Shown: positions 12,789 to 25,836 of the stretch, piece after piece
Layout of the letters: each line of letters begins with the position of its first letter
Position numbering within the stretch: position 1 is the first letter of the stretch
From: Chaenocephalus aceratus
Lineage: Eukaryota > Chordata > Actinopteri > Perciformes > Channichthyidae
Direction: 5' to 3'
Assembly: GCA_023974075.1 (NCBI GenBank)
Contig: JAMFTG010000142.1
Location: 186,001-250,000, forward strand
Length of the DNA stretch: 64,000 nt
Position numbers and translations under genes: made by a program
The notes under the pieces: model-generated
The model's database searches: none
What the model was told of the DNA's origin: nothing
The model's input: only the letters and a program-made list of their open reading frames with translations

Positions 12789-15784
12789 GGCGGCAGTTGC
12801 TTGTTTATGTTGATGTTGTAAATATGTGTACTTTCCGCACTCAGCCCCACTAAGATAATTCCTGTTGAAATGTGCTTCCTTTGTGTTTTCCTTTCAGCCC
12901 GTTGATCCCAGTGAGGCCAGTTTACAACAGACCTGCTGTCTCTTTGAATACGAGACAAAGGACGGCTGGTTGGTGTGCCAAGAGGCCTCGTTCCTGCTCA
13001 TTTAAAAGTCCCTCCATCAGTGCGCTGCTTCCTGTTGACATAAAGACTCAACTGCAGGGCAATGGCTTTGAAAACACGATGTACTAACTAGTCATGATAA
13101 GTGTTTTTTCAGTTTTACGTTATCTATGCTGTAGCTTGTGGTTTTTTTTGGATTGCCATTTTGTCAATTCATGTGTATCTAATATTTCGGTTTTTAAAGA
13201 AAGTCCGTCCCGAATTCCCCTCAGATGTCAGTAATGTTGTACTAAACTATAGCCACTTTTAAAAACGCTGAAGACTTTTATATTCATCATCCTGCCTTCA
13301 ACTAAAACTGCAATCTCTGTTAGACTTAAGCTCTTTTATTCTCCTTGCCCATCTTTTTTGACTTTTTTAATACATCCGGAAATGTGCAATCAAAAATAAA
13401 CATTTTAGCAGTTTAACGTCAGCACGCTGTTGAGATATTCTGATGTTATTAGCATTTGACGAGCACGCTCAAAGCTAAAGCATGGCTAAATAAATATCTC
13501 AATATGTTCTTTTGTTGATGCGAAAAAGAGACACAAATTGTACATCAACCATGCTCTCCTCTGCTGACATCCATCCTCCACCGCAGCCAGAGGTGAAATG
13601 GCAGTTGGGACATTTGATGGACAGTTGGAAAATGATACATTTGAAATAACTCAACCGTGATTGGGCAGGACAGTGCCCAATGACAGTGCCCAATGTTAGC
13701 CCAGTGTTAGTCAAAACTAATGTGACTATGTGCATTTTTATTTTTTCTACTACACTGTGTAAAATAGTTCAGAAATGACACTGAATGTGTTGAATTGCCT
13801 TTGACACAGCAGTGTGTTAAAAAAAATGACATTAATTCTAGGAGTGTAATACTTTTACAAACACTATGGTAATAATATGCATTCATTATGACAATATCAT
13901 TACTATAGGAGTGCTCTATAGTGTGTTCAAAAAACAACTACAGAAACACTATATATTATACTATAGTTATAATATTTAAAATAATATAGGAATACTACAA
14001 AGATCTAGATACATAATATTACTATTGAAATATTATAGGGCTACTATAGCTAGTAAAATGGCACTACAGAAAAGACTATAGTAATACGATAGCTGGTGAA
14101 AAATACTATAGAACTCTACATACTTACTATAGGATACTATACAACTCTTATAGTAAACTATAGTAATACTATAGTTCATTTTCGTAAGGGTGACTTCCAA
14201 TGTGAATTTAATGTCAAAATAAATCCACAAATCGAACAATTCCCCGGTAAAGGCCAAGGGTTTTTGGACCAGCATCATGCGCGAGGAGGGTAGATTGACT
14301 TCATGTTGGATTTACTGTACCCAGCTTTATCTCCTTGGCTAACGCCGGTGCAGACTGCAGGGAGGTGGCTGCCGTAATCTGATTAGTCACATTTAACCAC
14401 TGCATGCCACACTAATTGAGCTACACTTCCACATTTAAGAAACTCCCTCAGGGTTTGTTTACAACAAATCTCGGTCAACAAGTTTAGCAGACATCCGGTA
14501 TCGCCTATGATGTCCCTGCCCATAGGACTCAGAAAAGTGTCTACCATAAGCATGAACTGCATTTATAAGCACTTAACCTTTCATTTCGCGATTTGCACAG
14601 CTTTCCTAATAGGTGTATGTCCTTTTTACAACCCCCATTGAAAAAACTGAGTACAAACTGGACTACTTCTCCTCCAATCACTCTGCTGTGTGGCTCCGCG
14701 AACACACCCGTGTATCTCCTGCAGAGTACGATTGTTACATTTCTGTGTTAATCTGAAAACAATGCCGACTTTGTGTTTCTGCAGAGACTGGAGCACAGAG
14801 TGAGGACAGTTTACAACACATTCCTCAGTGTGTGTGCCGTCTCCTCAACTATTCACACGCCTGTAGTAACATGCATCCACGCAGCACCCACATACGTACA
14901 CGAATGCGCAAAAAACAACATGTATTCATGTCGTCTTGTCATACTTTTATGTCAACAGCATATCCTGCAACATTTCTCTGCAGTGTTTCTCTGCAGTGTC
15001 TCGTGGCAAACGGGCTCTTCTAGTTAATTTACATAATCTATCACAAGATGTAAATCCCTGCCAAACTTCAGGGCTTGTCAATGACAGAGAGACACAGACA
15101 TTCAGGAAGTTAAGGAAATAAGCTTCACATTGAATATGACTCAGAACATTGGAGTGTGCAACAAGAAATATTCAGGAGGCAGCTTCAAGTATTCAATTTA
15201 AAGTGGCAAAAATGTAGTTTTATATTCAATGTATCACTATTTTGAGGACATATCTGCTCTTAACATCATCATAGAGAACATTGGCAACTGGCTTTACAGT
15301 GTACTTCTTTGTCCACTTCTTATAAATGGGGGACATTTTGATAGTGTTGCTTCAATATAATATATCAACAGCAGGAGGGAACTTATTGGCAGAAGGAGTG
15401 AAATGCAGAAGAAAGAAATATCTTATCTCTTTGATTAAACGCCAGAGAAAGGATATGGAGGACACAATGTGAAGAAGTACAAACAGAAACACTTGTAATC
15501 GATATGTAGATACATATGATGTTGAATGGATGCTTCATACTATAGCCCTTAAAACGTTGAATGTCCATCACATTATCTTTGAGAGGATATGATGAGATCT
15601 CATGGGTCTGTCAGCAGATGGTTTTGTTCAGAGAGAATGCAGCCTCATAACAACTCGACTCCTGCAAAGACTCCTGGGGGCCGGTTCACTCTTCATACTG
15701 TAGGAAAGTGCAGTGGATGAATTCCCATCATTCCACAGACACTCAGTCTGCTCTGGACGTTTGTTTACACACACCAGGGAAAGT
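12789..15784. other. Intergenic sequence, no gene recognised
   Basis: No ORF with conserved features. AT-rich, with the ACTATAG-rich patch at 13845-14185. Confidence 0.4.
13845..14185. repeat. ACTATAG-rich AT-rich repeat
   Basis: The words ACTATAG/CTATAGT recur every 10-30 bp on both strands, giving many short inverted repeats. Likely a decayed MITE; no ends identified. Confidence 0.4.
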
Positions 15785-16228
15785 AAGTGTAGTTCTATTT
15801 CGTCCCTACTGACCGCCAGAGGCGGTGCTTTAGCACTGGATATGTCCATCGCACGCATGCGCAGCTCGAGTACCAATAACAACAAAGTCACCTGTGACCC
15901 ACGTGACACCGGCCATATCAGCCGGTATTGTCAGAGGATCTGTTCCTTTCATCTTCTCGCTGCGCGAGGGTACCGTGGCTACGTTTTTGTAGCCTACAGC
16001 GTTCAGGTTTGAACGTTTGATCGGAGGGATTTCTCTGCAAACAGCTGGCCGCGTGAAGCTTCGCGACTGACAGTCGGAGCTACGGGTCGTTAGACGCGTC
16101 CTCCAGGAGCTGCGCCGGCTGTGCAGAGCCTCGACAGACAGGTTTGTGTCAGCTTGTTGCTGGTGATGGCTGTGTTTCCACACCCGCTCCCAGCCAAGTT
16201 GTCCTGATTACCGTCTTATTGTTTGTGG

Positions 16229-16552
16229 CTAACGGCCCGTCCACACAGCGGCGTGCGTTGATGCTTCCCCATTCACTTTGAATGGGGTGACGTCACTTTT
16301 AGCCGAAATGCATCGTGGGAAGCGACGTGGAGCGTAGCTGGCGTGGCTCGCTGCAAAAGTTGAGCAATGTTCAACTTTTGACGCCTCGGCGAGGCGTCAG
16401 CCAATCGAATCATATGCCAGTACAAGCTCTAGCCAATCAAACCGCTGCTTGTGTGTCAGGGGCGGGAGATTCATGTGATTGGTTGTTGGTCGAGTTTCAG
16501 ACACGCCCGCCGGCAAGCGTCAGCGCACGCCGCTGTGTGGACGGGCCGTTAG
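16229..16552. mobile_element. Short TIR element (CTAACGG family), copy 1
   Basis: Ends CTAACGGCCCGTCCACACAG and its inverse form a near-perfect TIR of about 28 bp. The body, with GCCAATCGAATCATATGCCA, recurs at 50962 and 55454. No coding capacity. Superfamily uncertain. Confidence 0.8.
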
Positions 16553-16761
16553 ACTTTCTGGTGACGACAGTGTTCCCGCTTCCTCTCCCATAAAGTTGCC
16601 CTTATGCTCTTTTGAAAGTTCTGCTTGTGGCGTTGTGCCCGAGCTATCATTAGCATTTGAGTCCCAGCTTTGGCTGCGTCCCTCATTCAATTTAGTATGG
16701 AAGCCCAGAGGGTCATACTTTAAACCGTTTTTCGTTTAGATGCAGAAAGTAAGGTAAGTAC

Positions 16762-18530
16762 TTTCTATTTCTTAGAAGCTATTATCTGGTCTTAACATTT
16801 GTGTTCTGACTGGTCGCTTGATTGTTAGCAGCAGCCGCTTGGCTAACACCTTGCTGTTGAGCTTAACTATTAACTCAGGGCAGTGCTCCCGCTCCCTGTA
16901 GCATAGGGTTTGATTGCAGTAGCGCTAGATCGTTGTATTACTGCTCCTAGTACTAGACTCCTAGCACTAGGATGATATGCAGAGAACATCTTCACGGCGG
17001 GTGCTGTGTGCTCGGCATGTGCGGTTACTACTGTAACCAGGCACGGTTCTATGCGGGCTGTTCTCTTTCTTAGAAGCTAATTATCTGGTCTTAACATTGT
17101 GTTCTGACTTGGTTGCTTGATTGTTAGCAGCAGCCGCTTGGCTAACACCTTGCATGTACGGTTAAGCTTCATTATTTAACTCAGCCGGTGAGGGCAGTGC
17201 TCTCGCTGCCGCTCCCGGTAAATGCATGGTATGGTTGCAGTAGCGCTATATCGTTGTATTTACTGCTCCTAGTACTAGACTCCTAGCACTAGGACGATAT
17301 GCAGAGAACAATCTTCACTGTGTGCCGTGTGCTCTGCATGTATGGCCATTAAGGAGGATTTCATCCTCCCAATATTATATTGTCTAGTGGGCAGCCGTTG
17401 GCTGACACTTTTAGGCACCGGCCACAGTTACTATTGTAACTAAGGTACTAAGCCGTAAGTACTGGCCACAGTTACTACTGTAACTACGGTTCCAAGCTGT
17501 GTAAGTACTGGCCATAGTTAATACTGTAACTACGGGGTTAAGCCGTAAGTACTGGCCATAGTTACTACTGTAACTACGGTTCCAAGCCGTGCACGTACTG
17601 GCCATAGGCAATACCGTAACTACGGCTCTAGGCTGTGTAAGTACTGGCCAGAGTTACTACTGTAACTACGGTTAGATGCTGTGTGAGCCCTGGCCATGGT
17701 TACTGCTGTAACTACGGCTCTGTGCTATTCTCTTCTTTAGAAGCTAGTTATCTGGTCTTAAACATGTGTGTTATTTGACTTGATCTCGCTTGATCGTTAG
17801 CAGCAGCCGCTCGGCTAACGTCTTGCGTATACTGTTAAGCTTCTTTATTTTACCCAGCTAGGTGAAGGCAGTGCTCTCGCTCCCGCTCCCTCTACCGGTA
17901 ATGCGGATGTAGCTACATCCCTTTTTCTGTTCGGCGAGTAGTAGCACCGCTCTACTCTTCCCGTTCAGCAGGTAGCTGGTGAAGGCTGTGTTCCCGCACC
18001 CGCTCCCGGTTACGCTGCATCTGGCATTCGTCTCTAACTCAACCAGTGAAGGCAGTTCTCGCCCCCACTCCTGGTAGACGCTAAACTGCCTGGTTTCCGT
18101 TAAGCAGGTAGCTGGTGAAGGCTGTGTTCCCGCACCCGCTCCCGGTTACGCTGCATCTGGCACTCGCCTCTAGCTCAGCCAGTGAAGGCAGTGTTCTCGC
18201 CCCCGCTCTTGGTAAACTGCCTTATTTACTAATCCAGCTAGGTGAAGGCAGTGATCTCGCTCCCGCTCCCTCTGCCGGTAACGTGGGTGTAATTACATCC
18301 CTCTTTCTGTTGGGCGAGTAGCGGCGCGGCTCTACTCTTTCTGTTAAGCAGGTAGCTGGTGAAGGCTGTGTTCCCGCACCCGCTCCCTCTGCCGGTAACG
18401 TGGGTGTAATTACATCCCTCTTTCTGTTCCGCGAGTAGCAGCAACGCTCTACTCTTTCCATTAAGCAGGTAGCTGGTGAAGGCTGTGTTCCCGCACCCGC
18501 TCCCGGTTACGCTGCATCTGGCTACCTACA
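16762..18530. repeat. Tandem and interspersed repeats in the 5' part of the DIRS element
   Basis: Three copies of a block with TTAGAAGCTA and TCTGGTCTTAACAT start near 16770, 17068 and 17739. Between 17400 and 17715 lie about five copies of a roughly 60-bp unit with TACTGTAACTACGG. Between 17960 and 18530 lie four copies of a block with AGCTGGTGAAGGCTGTGTTC. They form the long untranslated leader of the element. Confidence 0.75.
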
Positions 18531-18532
18531 GA

Positions 18533-18952
18533 ATGGTTCATTCATGTAGCGCCTGTATGGCTTCTCTTGAGCCCGAGGACAGCCACGACCGCTGCCCCTC
18601 CTGCCTCGGCCGCTTCTGGCGGTCAGTGGGGACGAAATTCGAGCATCTGAGGGAGGTTCTCACGGTAAACGCCTGCATGAGCTGTAGCTGCATGCCTCGG
18701 GCGCTCAGAGTGGCTAGAATCACTGAGGTGGAACGTCTGGCAGCAGCCAACAGACACCTCTCCTTGTCACGTCCTCCTCCAGATCAATTCGGCCGTTCCC
18801 GGCGACTTGAGGGAGCGATGGCTTTGTGTGCTCCCCCCAATAGAAGGACTAGAAACAGGCTGTCCTCTAAAGTGGATCGGCTAGCTGCCGATAGGGGCAT
18901 GATGAAGTCGCCTCTTGGCCCTTCAGCCTGGGCCTGGTGTAGGGGCTGCTAG
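18533..18952 (+). pseudogene. DIRS gag-like fragment
   Basis: The frame starts at ATG 18533 and ends at TAG 18950-18952. Cys-rich spacing (CSACMASLEP, CPSCLGR, ACMSCSCMPRA) followed by VARITEVERLAAANRHL is typical of gag-like ORFs of fish DIRS elements. It stops early, followed by a C-rich run and a tandem CCTTCGGTTGGCGCCCCT repeat. Confidence 0.7.
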
Positions 18953-19035
18953 CGGGCCGCCTGTCCCCCCCCCCCCCTCCTTCGGTTGGCGCCCCTCCTT
19001 CGGTTGGCGCCCCTCCTTCGGTTGGCGCCCCTCCT

Positions 19036-19620
19036 TTGGTTGGCACCCCTCCTTCGGCTGACGCACCTCCTTCGGTTGACGGAGAGTCCTCCGTAGCGTA
19101 CCAGTCGAGCCAGGGGAGCTGTTTAGATCAGCTGCCCTGGAGGCACTGGAGTGTGCCGCCCAAGCTAGGCAGACCAGGCAGCAGCACTCGGGTCCTCACA
19201 GACCTGTGCCCACTCCCAGCAGGCCCAGGGGCCGCTCTAGCAGCCGCACTCAGTCTGTACTTCCGTCCCTTGGGTGGTTTTCACCTTAACCCAGGGGTAC
19301 GGACCGCAGCTCCGGCCCCTAGCCTTCGGCTGGGTCTAATTGACAGTCGTCAGCGATTCGGCAGGGGCCCTACCTCTGGGCCAAGAGTTGTCCGTCCTTT
19401 TGTCCAAGGACGCAATCAACCCAGTAAGACCCTCTGCTTAGCCAGGGGGTTCTTCTCGGCATACTTTCTCGTGAGCAAGAAAGTCGGCGGATTTCGCCCG
19501 ATCTTGGACCTCAGAGGAATCAACAGATTCCTGAAGGTGCTGCCATTCTATATGCTGACTACTGCATACGCATAGGTGGAGTGGTTCTCAACCGAGGGAT
19601 GCCTACTTCCACGTGGGCCG
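19036..19620 (+). pseudogene. DIRS reverse transcriptase fragment
   Basis: SAYFLVSKKVGGFRPILDLR followed by GINRFLKVLPFYML is the N-terminal RT signature of DIRS elements. A stop at 19573 and a frameshift near 19596 follow; WFST then DAYFHVG can be read in different frames just after it. The catalytic YxDD region is not found, so most of the RT is deleted. Confidence 0.75.
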
Positions 19621-19839
19621 GGCAAGAGGGTGCCTTATATTCAGTTCCTCCGGCCCTTGGGCAGACTGGCAGCTGCCTCGGCCGCTGGGCCCTTAGGCCC
19701 GCTGTCGTTGCGCCCCATGCAGATGTGGCTGAACAGCCTTCACTTGGACGCCAAGTGGCACAGGCACAGGGAAGTCAGGGTGTCGCAGCAGTGCTCCACT
19801 CTCCGTCACGCTGGAGGGGCAGGGCCTATCTCCTGGTAG

Positions 19840-20099
19840 GCGTGCCCATGGGCGCCATCCCATCCCGCCAGGAGACCATCACCATAGGTGCATGTCTCTC
19901 AGGGTGGGGTGCAGTGCGGCAGGGCAGGACCGTTCGGGGTCAGCGGTCTGCCCAGCAGAGTGCGCGCCGGGTCAACGTGCTAGAGCTTCGGGCCGTGCAG
20001 CTTGCACTCACGCACTTTCTACCCCAACTGGGGGGCAAGAATGTGCGTGTTCCTTGGGGACAGCATGTACATTGTTGCTTAGACAACAGTCCCTTCTAG
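19840..20099 (+). pseudogene. DIRS RNase H-like fragment
   Basis: GACLSGWGAVRQGR and VLELRAVQLALTHFLPQL match the DIRS RNase H region. The first catalytic Asp, expected just before the SGWGAV motif, is replaced, and the frame ends at 20099. Confidence 0.6.
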
Positions 20100-20244
20100 A
20101 TAGTGGACGTTCTCACTCCACTCTGAATTTATGTGGCTGCGATTCTGACCGACATGTTCGGGTCGACGGCGGGGTGCCACAGGTCGGTGTCCCTCTTTAT
20201 GAGAGGGGCTTTACGGCAACGTCCCCCTTGCACCCCGAGGGCTC

Positions 20245-20960
20245 CGGCTTGGGACCTGCCCTTGCTGCCGGATGCCCTATCATCTCCTCCCTTCGAGCCC
20301 CTGGCCCAGGTGGGGCTTAGGTGGCTGCCCACGAAGGCAGCATTTCTGCTTGCCATAGCCTCAGGGAAGCGAGTCAGGGAGTTGCATGTCCTCTCCATAA
20401 ACAATACATGCCCGAGGTGAGACTCTCAGGCGTTGCCCTTTGGGCAAATGTGGCATTCCCGCCCGGGGTCCTTCCACAAACTCACTTCAATCAGCCTGCC
20501 CAGCTGGCACGCTTTGACATTCAGGAGTACGGCACATCGAAGTTGCTGTGCCCGGGGGGTGCCCAAAGGGCATATATCAAGGCTACTGCCTGTATACAGC
20601 AGGAGGAGCAACTCTTGATTTTGCCCTGGCGGCACTAAAGGAGGTTATGCCCTCTAACCAGTGGCTGCCCCACTGGGTTGTCGATACCATCTCACAGGCT
20701 TACGGGGCCAGTGGCCGCCCCCTGCCATCAGGCTGAGATGCCACTCTACAAGGAGCATCTCAACATATTCGGCTGCCCTGAGAGGGGTGCCCCTGGAGAC
20801 CATCTGCGCCGCGGCGTCGTGGGCGTCTTCTGGCACATTCTCCAGTTGTCATCAGGTCAATGTCGCCACTCCCCATTCTTTGGGCGTGGTCCTTTGGCCG
20901 AGCTCCGCTGCTTCCAGTGGTGAGCAAGGGCTTGGATTCTTCATGACATTGTTGGTATAA
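20245..20960 (+). pseudogene. DIRS tyrosine recombinase remnant
   Basis: The remnant is readable across several frames: LRWLPTKAAFLLAIASGKRV, then AYIKATACIQQEEQL, then WLPHWVVDTISQAYGASG, then CHSTRSISTYSAALRGVPLE and TICAAASWASSGTFSS. The HxxR-type motif (HSTR) of tyrosine recombinases is present. Frame breaks make it inactive. Confidence 0.75.
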
Positions 20961-21441
20961 GTCATCCAGTGCTAAAGCACCGCCTCTGGCGGTCAGTAGG
21001 GACGAAATAGAACGATAGTTACAATAGTTACGGCTGTAACTACGGTTCTATGAGTCCCGGATGACCGCCAGAGTTCCCTGTCACTCAGAATTCTTGTGTG
21101 CTCGCGAGAAGATTCGAGGAACAGATCCTCTGACAATACCGGCTGATATAGCCGGTGTCACGTGGGTCACAGGTGACTTTGTTGTTATTGGTACTCGAGC
21201 TGCGCATGCGCGCGATGGACATATCCAGTGCTAAAGCACCGCCTCTGGCGGTCAGTAGGGACTCATAGAACCGTAGTTACAGCCGTAACTATCGATTTAC
21301 CCACATCAACCTACAGCGCCTCACACTCAGGGACCTTACGCTGCTTTGTGTACATATTTATCACAACAATATGTATCACTGTAACCTCATCAGCACTTTA
21401 TTTACTCTTTGCACTTTATGGTTGGATGCAGACTGCATATG

Positions 21442-21829
21442 CAACCCAGTCTCACGGCATTTCGTGTTCACCAACACGATTTTTAATCTATTGATTCGTG
21501 TTCACCATCACGATTTGCCCCTTTTTTTCGTGTTGCACAGCACGATTTTAAAAGCAATGTATTTCTACTGGTAACGTGTTTCGTGCCTGCAGGCTGCAGC
21601 ACGTCTTTTTCTCCGGTCGGGTCGTGGAAGACCGGAAGCTGTGTGGTTCATAAAAACATGTTCTTACTCAATATCAAGCCACAGTTATTGCTTTTATTTT
21701 AAATCGTATACTTTCGGACTTTGTTGCCGTCTGTGAGGAAAATAAATGGGGCTCAGAGCCTCAGAATACTGAAATCTGTATTTTTAAATCTTTTTTTTCC
21801 TTCTAATTCGTTATTCTTTTGAAAGTAAT
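21442..21829. repeat. Left inverted arm 1 of the composite element
   Basis: About 390 bp, nearly identical in inverse orientation to 33340-33725. It carries the motif TTCGTGTTCACC twice and the stretch TTACTCAATATCAAGCCACA. Homology stops abruptly at about 21830, where the 57-bp satellite starts. Confidence 0.8.
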
Positions 21830-21836
21830 ATATATA

Positions 21837-24820
21837 ATATACACCTGAACATCAGCAGGAGAGGACTCTTTAAAGTAGAGACACTTCATACTGATATACA
21901 CCTGAACATCAGCAGGAGAGGACTCTTTAAAGTGGAGACACTACATACTGATATACACCTGAACATCAGCAGGAGAGGACTCTTTAAAGTGGAGACACTA
22001 CATACTGATATAAACATGACATCAGCAGAAGAGGACTCTTAAAGTGGAGACACTACATACTGATATACACCTGAACATCAGCAGGAGAGGACTCTTTAAA
22101 GTGGAGACACTACATACTGATATACACCTGAACATCAGCAGGAGAGGACTCTTTAAAGTAGAGACACTACATACTGATATACACCTGAACATCAGCAGGA
22201 CAGGACTCTTTAAAGTAGAGACACTACATACTGATATACACCTGAACATCAGCAGGAGAGGACTCTTTAAAGTAGAGACACTCATACTGATATACACCTG
22301 AACATCAGCAGAAGAGGACTCTTTAAAGTGGAGACACTACATACTGATATACACCTGAACATCAGCAGGAGAGGACTCTTTAAAGTGGAGACACTACATA
22401 CTGATATACACCTGAACATCAAGCAGGAGAGGACTCTTTAAAGTAGAGACACTACATACTGATATACCACCTGAACATCAGCAGGAGAGGACTCTTTAAA
22501 GTAGAGACACTACATACTGATATACACCTGAACATCAGCAGGAGAGGACTCTTTAAAGTAGAGACACTACATACTGATATACACCTGAACATCAGCAGGA
22601 GAGGACTCTTTAAAGTAGAGACACTACACACTGATATACACCTGCACATCATCAGGAGAGGACTCTTTAAAGTGGAGAGACTACATACTGATATACACCT
22701 GAACATCAGCAGGAGAGGACTCTTTAAAGTAGAGACACTTCATACTGATATACACCTGAACATCAGCAGGAGAGGACTCTTTAAAGTGGAGACACTACAT
22801 ACTGATATACACCTGAACATCAGCAGGAGAGGACTCTTTAAAGTAGAGACACTACAATACTTATATAAACATGAACATCAGCAGAAGAGGACTCTTTAAA
22901 GTGGAGACACTACATACTGATATACACCTGAACATCAGCAGGAGAGACTCTTTAAAGTAGAGGACACTTCATACTGATATACACCTGAACATCAGCAGGA
23001 GAGGACTCTTTAAAGTGGAGGACACTACATACTGATATACACCTGAACATCAGCCGGAGAGGACTCTTTAAAGTAGAGACACTACATACTGAATATACAC
23101 CTGAACATCAGCAGGACAGGACTCTTTAAAGTAGAGACACTACATACTGATATACACCTGAACATCAGCAGAGAGGACTCTTTAAAGTAGAGACACTTCA
23201 ATACTGATATACACCTGAACATCAGCAGAAGAGGACTCTTTAAAGTGGAGACACTACATACTGAATATACACCTGAACATCAGCAGGAGAGGACTCTTTA
23301 AAGTGGAGACACTACATACTGATATACACCTGAACATCAGCAGGAGAGGACTCTTTAAAGTAGAGACACTACATACTGATATACACCTGAACATCAGCAG
23401 GAGAGGACTCTTTAAGTAGAGACACTACATACTGATATACACCTGAACATCAGCAGGAGAGGACTCTTTAAAGTAGAGACACTACATACTGATATACACC
23501 TGAACATCAGCAGGAGAGGACTCTTTAAAGTAGAGACACTACACACTGATATACACCTGCACATCATCAGGAGAGGACTCTTTAAAGTGGAGAGACTACA
23601 TACTGATATACACCTGAACATCAGCAGGAGAGGACTCTTTAAAGTAGAGACACTTCATACTGATATACACCTGAACATCAGCAGGAGAGGACTCTTTAAA
23701 GTGGAGACACTACATACTGATATACACCTGAACATCAGCAGGAGAGGACTCTTTAAAGTAGAGACACTACATACTTATATAAACATGAACATCAGCAGAA
23801 GAGGACTCTTTAAAGTGGAGACACTACATACTGATATACACCTGAACATCAGCAGGAGAGGACTCTTTAAAGTGGAGACACTACATACTGATATACACCT
23901 GAACATCAGCAGGAGAGGACTCTTTAAAGTAGAGACACTACATACTGATATACACCTGAACATCAGCAGGAGAGGACTCTTTAAAGTAGAGACACTACAT
24001 ACTGATATACACCTGAACATCAGCAGGAGAGGACTCTTTAAAGTAGAGACACTTCATACTGATATACACCTGAACATCAGCAGGAGAGGACTCTTTAAAG
24101 TGGAGACACTACATACTGATATACACCTGAACATCAGCAGGAGAGGACTCTTTAAAGTGGAGACACTACATACTGATATACACCTGAACATCAGCAGGAG
24201 AGGACTCTTTAAAGTAGAGACACTTCATACTGATATACACCTGAACATCAGCAGGAGAGGACTCTTTAAAGTAGAGACACTACATACTGATATACACCTG
24301 AACATCAGCAGGAGAGGACTCTTTAAAGTAGAGACACTACATACTGATATACACCTGAACATCAGCAGGAGAGGACTCTTTAAAGTAGAGACACTACATA
24401 CTGATATACACCTGAACATCAGCAGGAGAGGACTCTTTAAAGTAGAGACACTACATACTGATATACACCTGAACATCAGCAGGAGAGGACTCTTTAAAGT
24501 AGAGACACTACACTGATATACACCTGAACATCAGCAGGAGAGGACTCTTTAAAGTGGAGACACTACATACTGATATACACCTGAACATCAGCAGGAGAGG
24601 ACTCTTTAAAGTAGAGACATTACACTGATATACACCTGAACATCAGCAGGAGAGGACTCTTTAAAGTAGAGACACTACATACTGATATACACCTGAACAT
24701 CAGCAGAAGAGGACTCTTTAAAGTAGAGACTCTCCATACTGATATACACCTGAACATCAGCAGGAGAGGACTCTTTAAAGTACAGAGACTACATACTGAT
24801 ATACACCTGAACACCAGCAG
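21837..24820. repeat. 57-bp tandem satellite, array 1 (about 52 copies)
   Basis: The unit is 57 bp (19 codons) and includes GGACTCTTTAAAGTAGAGAC and TGATATACACCTGAACATC. Because 57 is a multiple of 3 and the unit lacks stops in some frames, ORFs of up to 309 codons run through it on both strands; they are not evidence of a protein. A block at about 22440-22900 recurs about 915 bp later (23360-23830) with the same marker variants. The first half has many 1-bp indels between units; the 23.6-24.5 kb part is almost indel-free. Confidence 0.95.
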
Positions 24821-25836
24821 ACATGTAAAAAAAAGATCTAGTTTTAGTTGACTAAATTAAAACAAACTTGAAAGAAATCAAATACATAGTGTTGTTTTGT
24901 CCTTTGTTTATATTTATTATGATAATTGTTGAATGCAAACTTTGTAAACAAGGTAATAAAGTATGTACTGAAGTAGCTTTAAGTCAGTGTATTGATCAGG
25001 GCAGAGCCAGGTGAGCTAAAGTCACTCAATATGAAGGTAACTAGACAAAAACAGGAGGAACAGACGAGAAATAATTCTAGTGTTTTTAATTTAAATTTAT
25101 TTGTATTGAATGTTGTTATTAGTTGAATTCTCAGATTAAATCTCTGGTGACTTGAAATTAAAAGTAAGAAGTTAAACGTAGACAGGAGAAACAAACGTAA
25201 AATAAATCAACGTGTCAGTATTGTTATCATTATAAAACGTTTTCTTTATTGATTGACAAAACTATACTTTAACTTAACAAGTAAACAATGGACTAAACAT
25301 AAATATAGAAATGTACTATTAAGTAAATATGACAAACATAAGATACATATAAAAATTGACTATTAACCAAACATGATAAATATAACATAAATATGAAAAT
25401 GAACTATTCAATAAATATGAAAAATACAACAAAAAGATGAAAGTGGATACTATAAACTAAACATGACGATATAACATAAACCTGATAACTTGTAATGACT
25501 AAATGTTCCTCTTATTTAAGGGTACTAGAAGCAAAGGAATAGTTTACTTCTTTTAAAATTAAGGTTGTTTTTTTGCCCCTAGTGGCTAAAACTGCACATC
25601 ACTGTGAGTCTCTTCTGGAACCTTTGTTGATGTCTAACCAGATCTAATAACTGTTAAGTGTTTAAATATATATCCTGACTGGCTGTGAGTATATGTTGTT
25701 GCTCACTCACTTTGAGCTTTAGACTTGAAATGTTTTAATGTCTTATTATATTTTGTTGTTGTGAGTTTGTTTTTTAAAGTTTTTTAAGTTTTTAAAGCCG
25801 ATGTCAGGGCTGCCTTTGAGTCTCATGTTTTCCTTT
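24821..25836. other. AT-rich spacer downstream of the coiled-coil ORF
   Basis: No gene is seen. It contains a degenerate repeated run of short AAATATGA/ACATAA-type motifs (25270-25480). A minus-strand AATAAA at 25250-25245 is a candidate poly(A) signal for the ORF. Confidence 0.5.

Larger units (their letters stand above)
15785..21290 (+). mobile_element. DIRS-type tyrosine-recombinase retrotransposon, degenerate
   Basis: Inverted terminal repeats of about 170 bp (15789-15960 against 21100-21264, nearly perfect) bound gag, RT, RNase H and tyrosine-recombinase remnants in the DIRS order. The end sequence (CTAAAGCACCGCCTCTGGCG) also occurs a second time inside the right end, at 20970-21010, as expected for the internal complementary region of DIRS. 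Several frameshifts and stops, and the lack of the RT catalytic part, mean it is dead. A TIR element at 16229-16552 is inserted in its 5' part. Confidence 0.85.

Noticed and set aside
23587..24516. 309-codon plus-strand ORF with 19-residue repeats, and opposite-strand ORFs
   Set aside because: Result of a 57-bp unit divisible by three and open on both strands; it follows the DNA satellite exactly.
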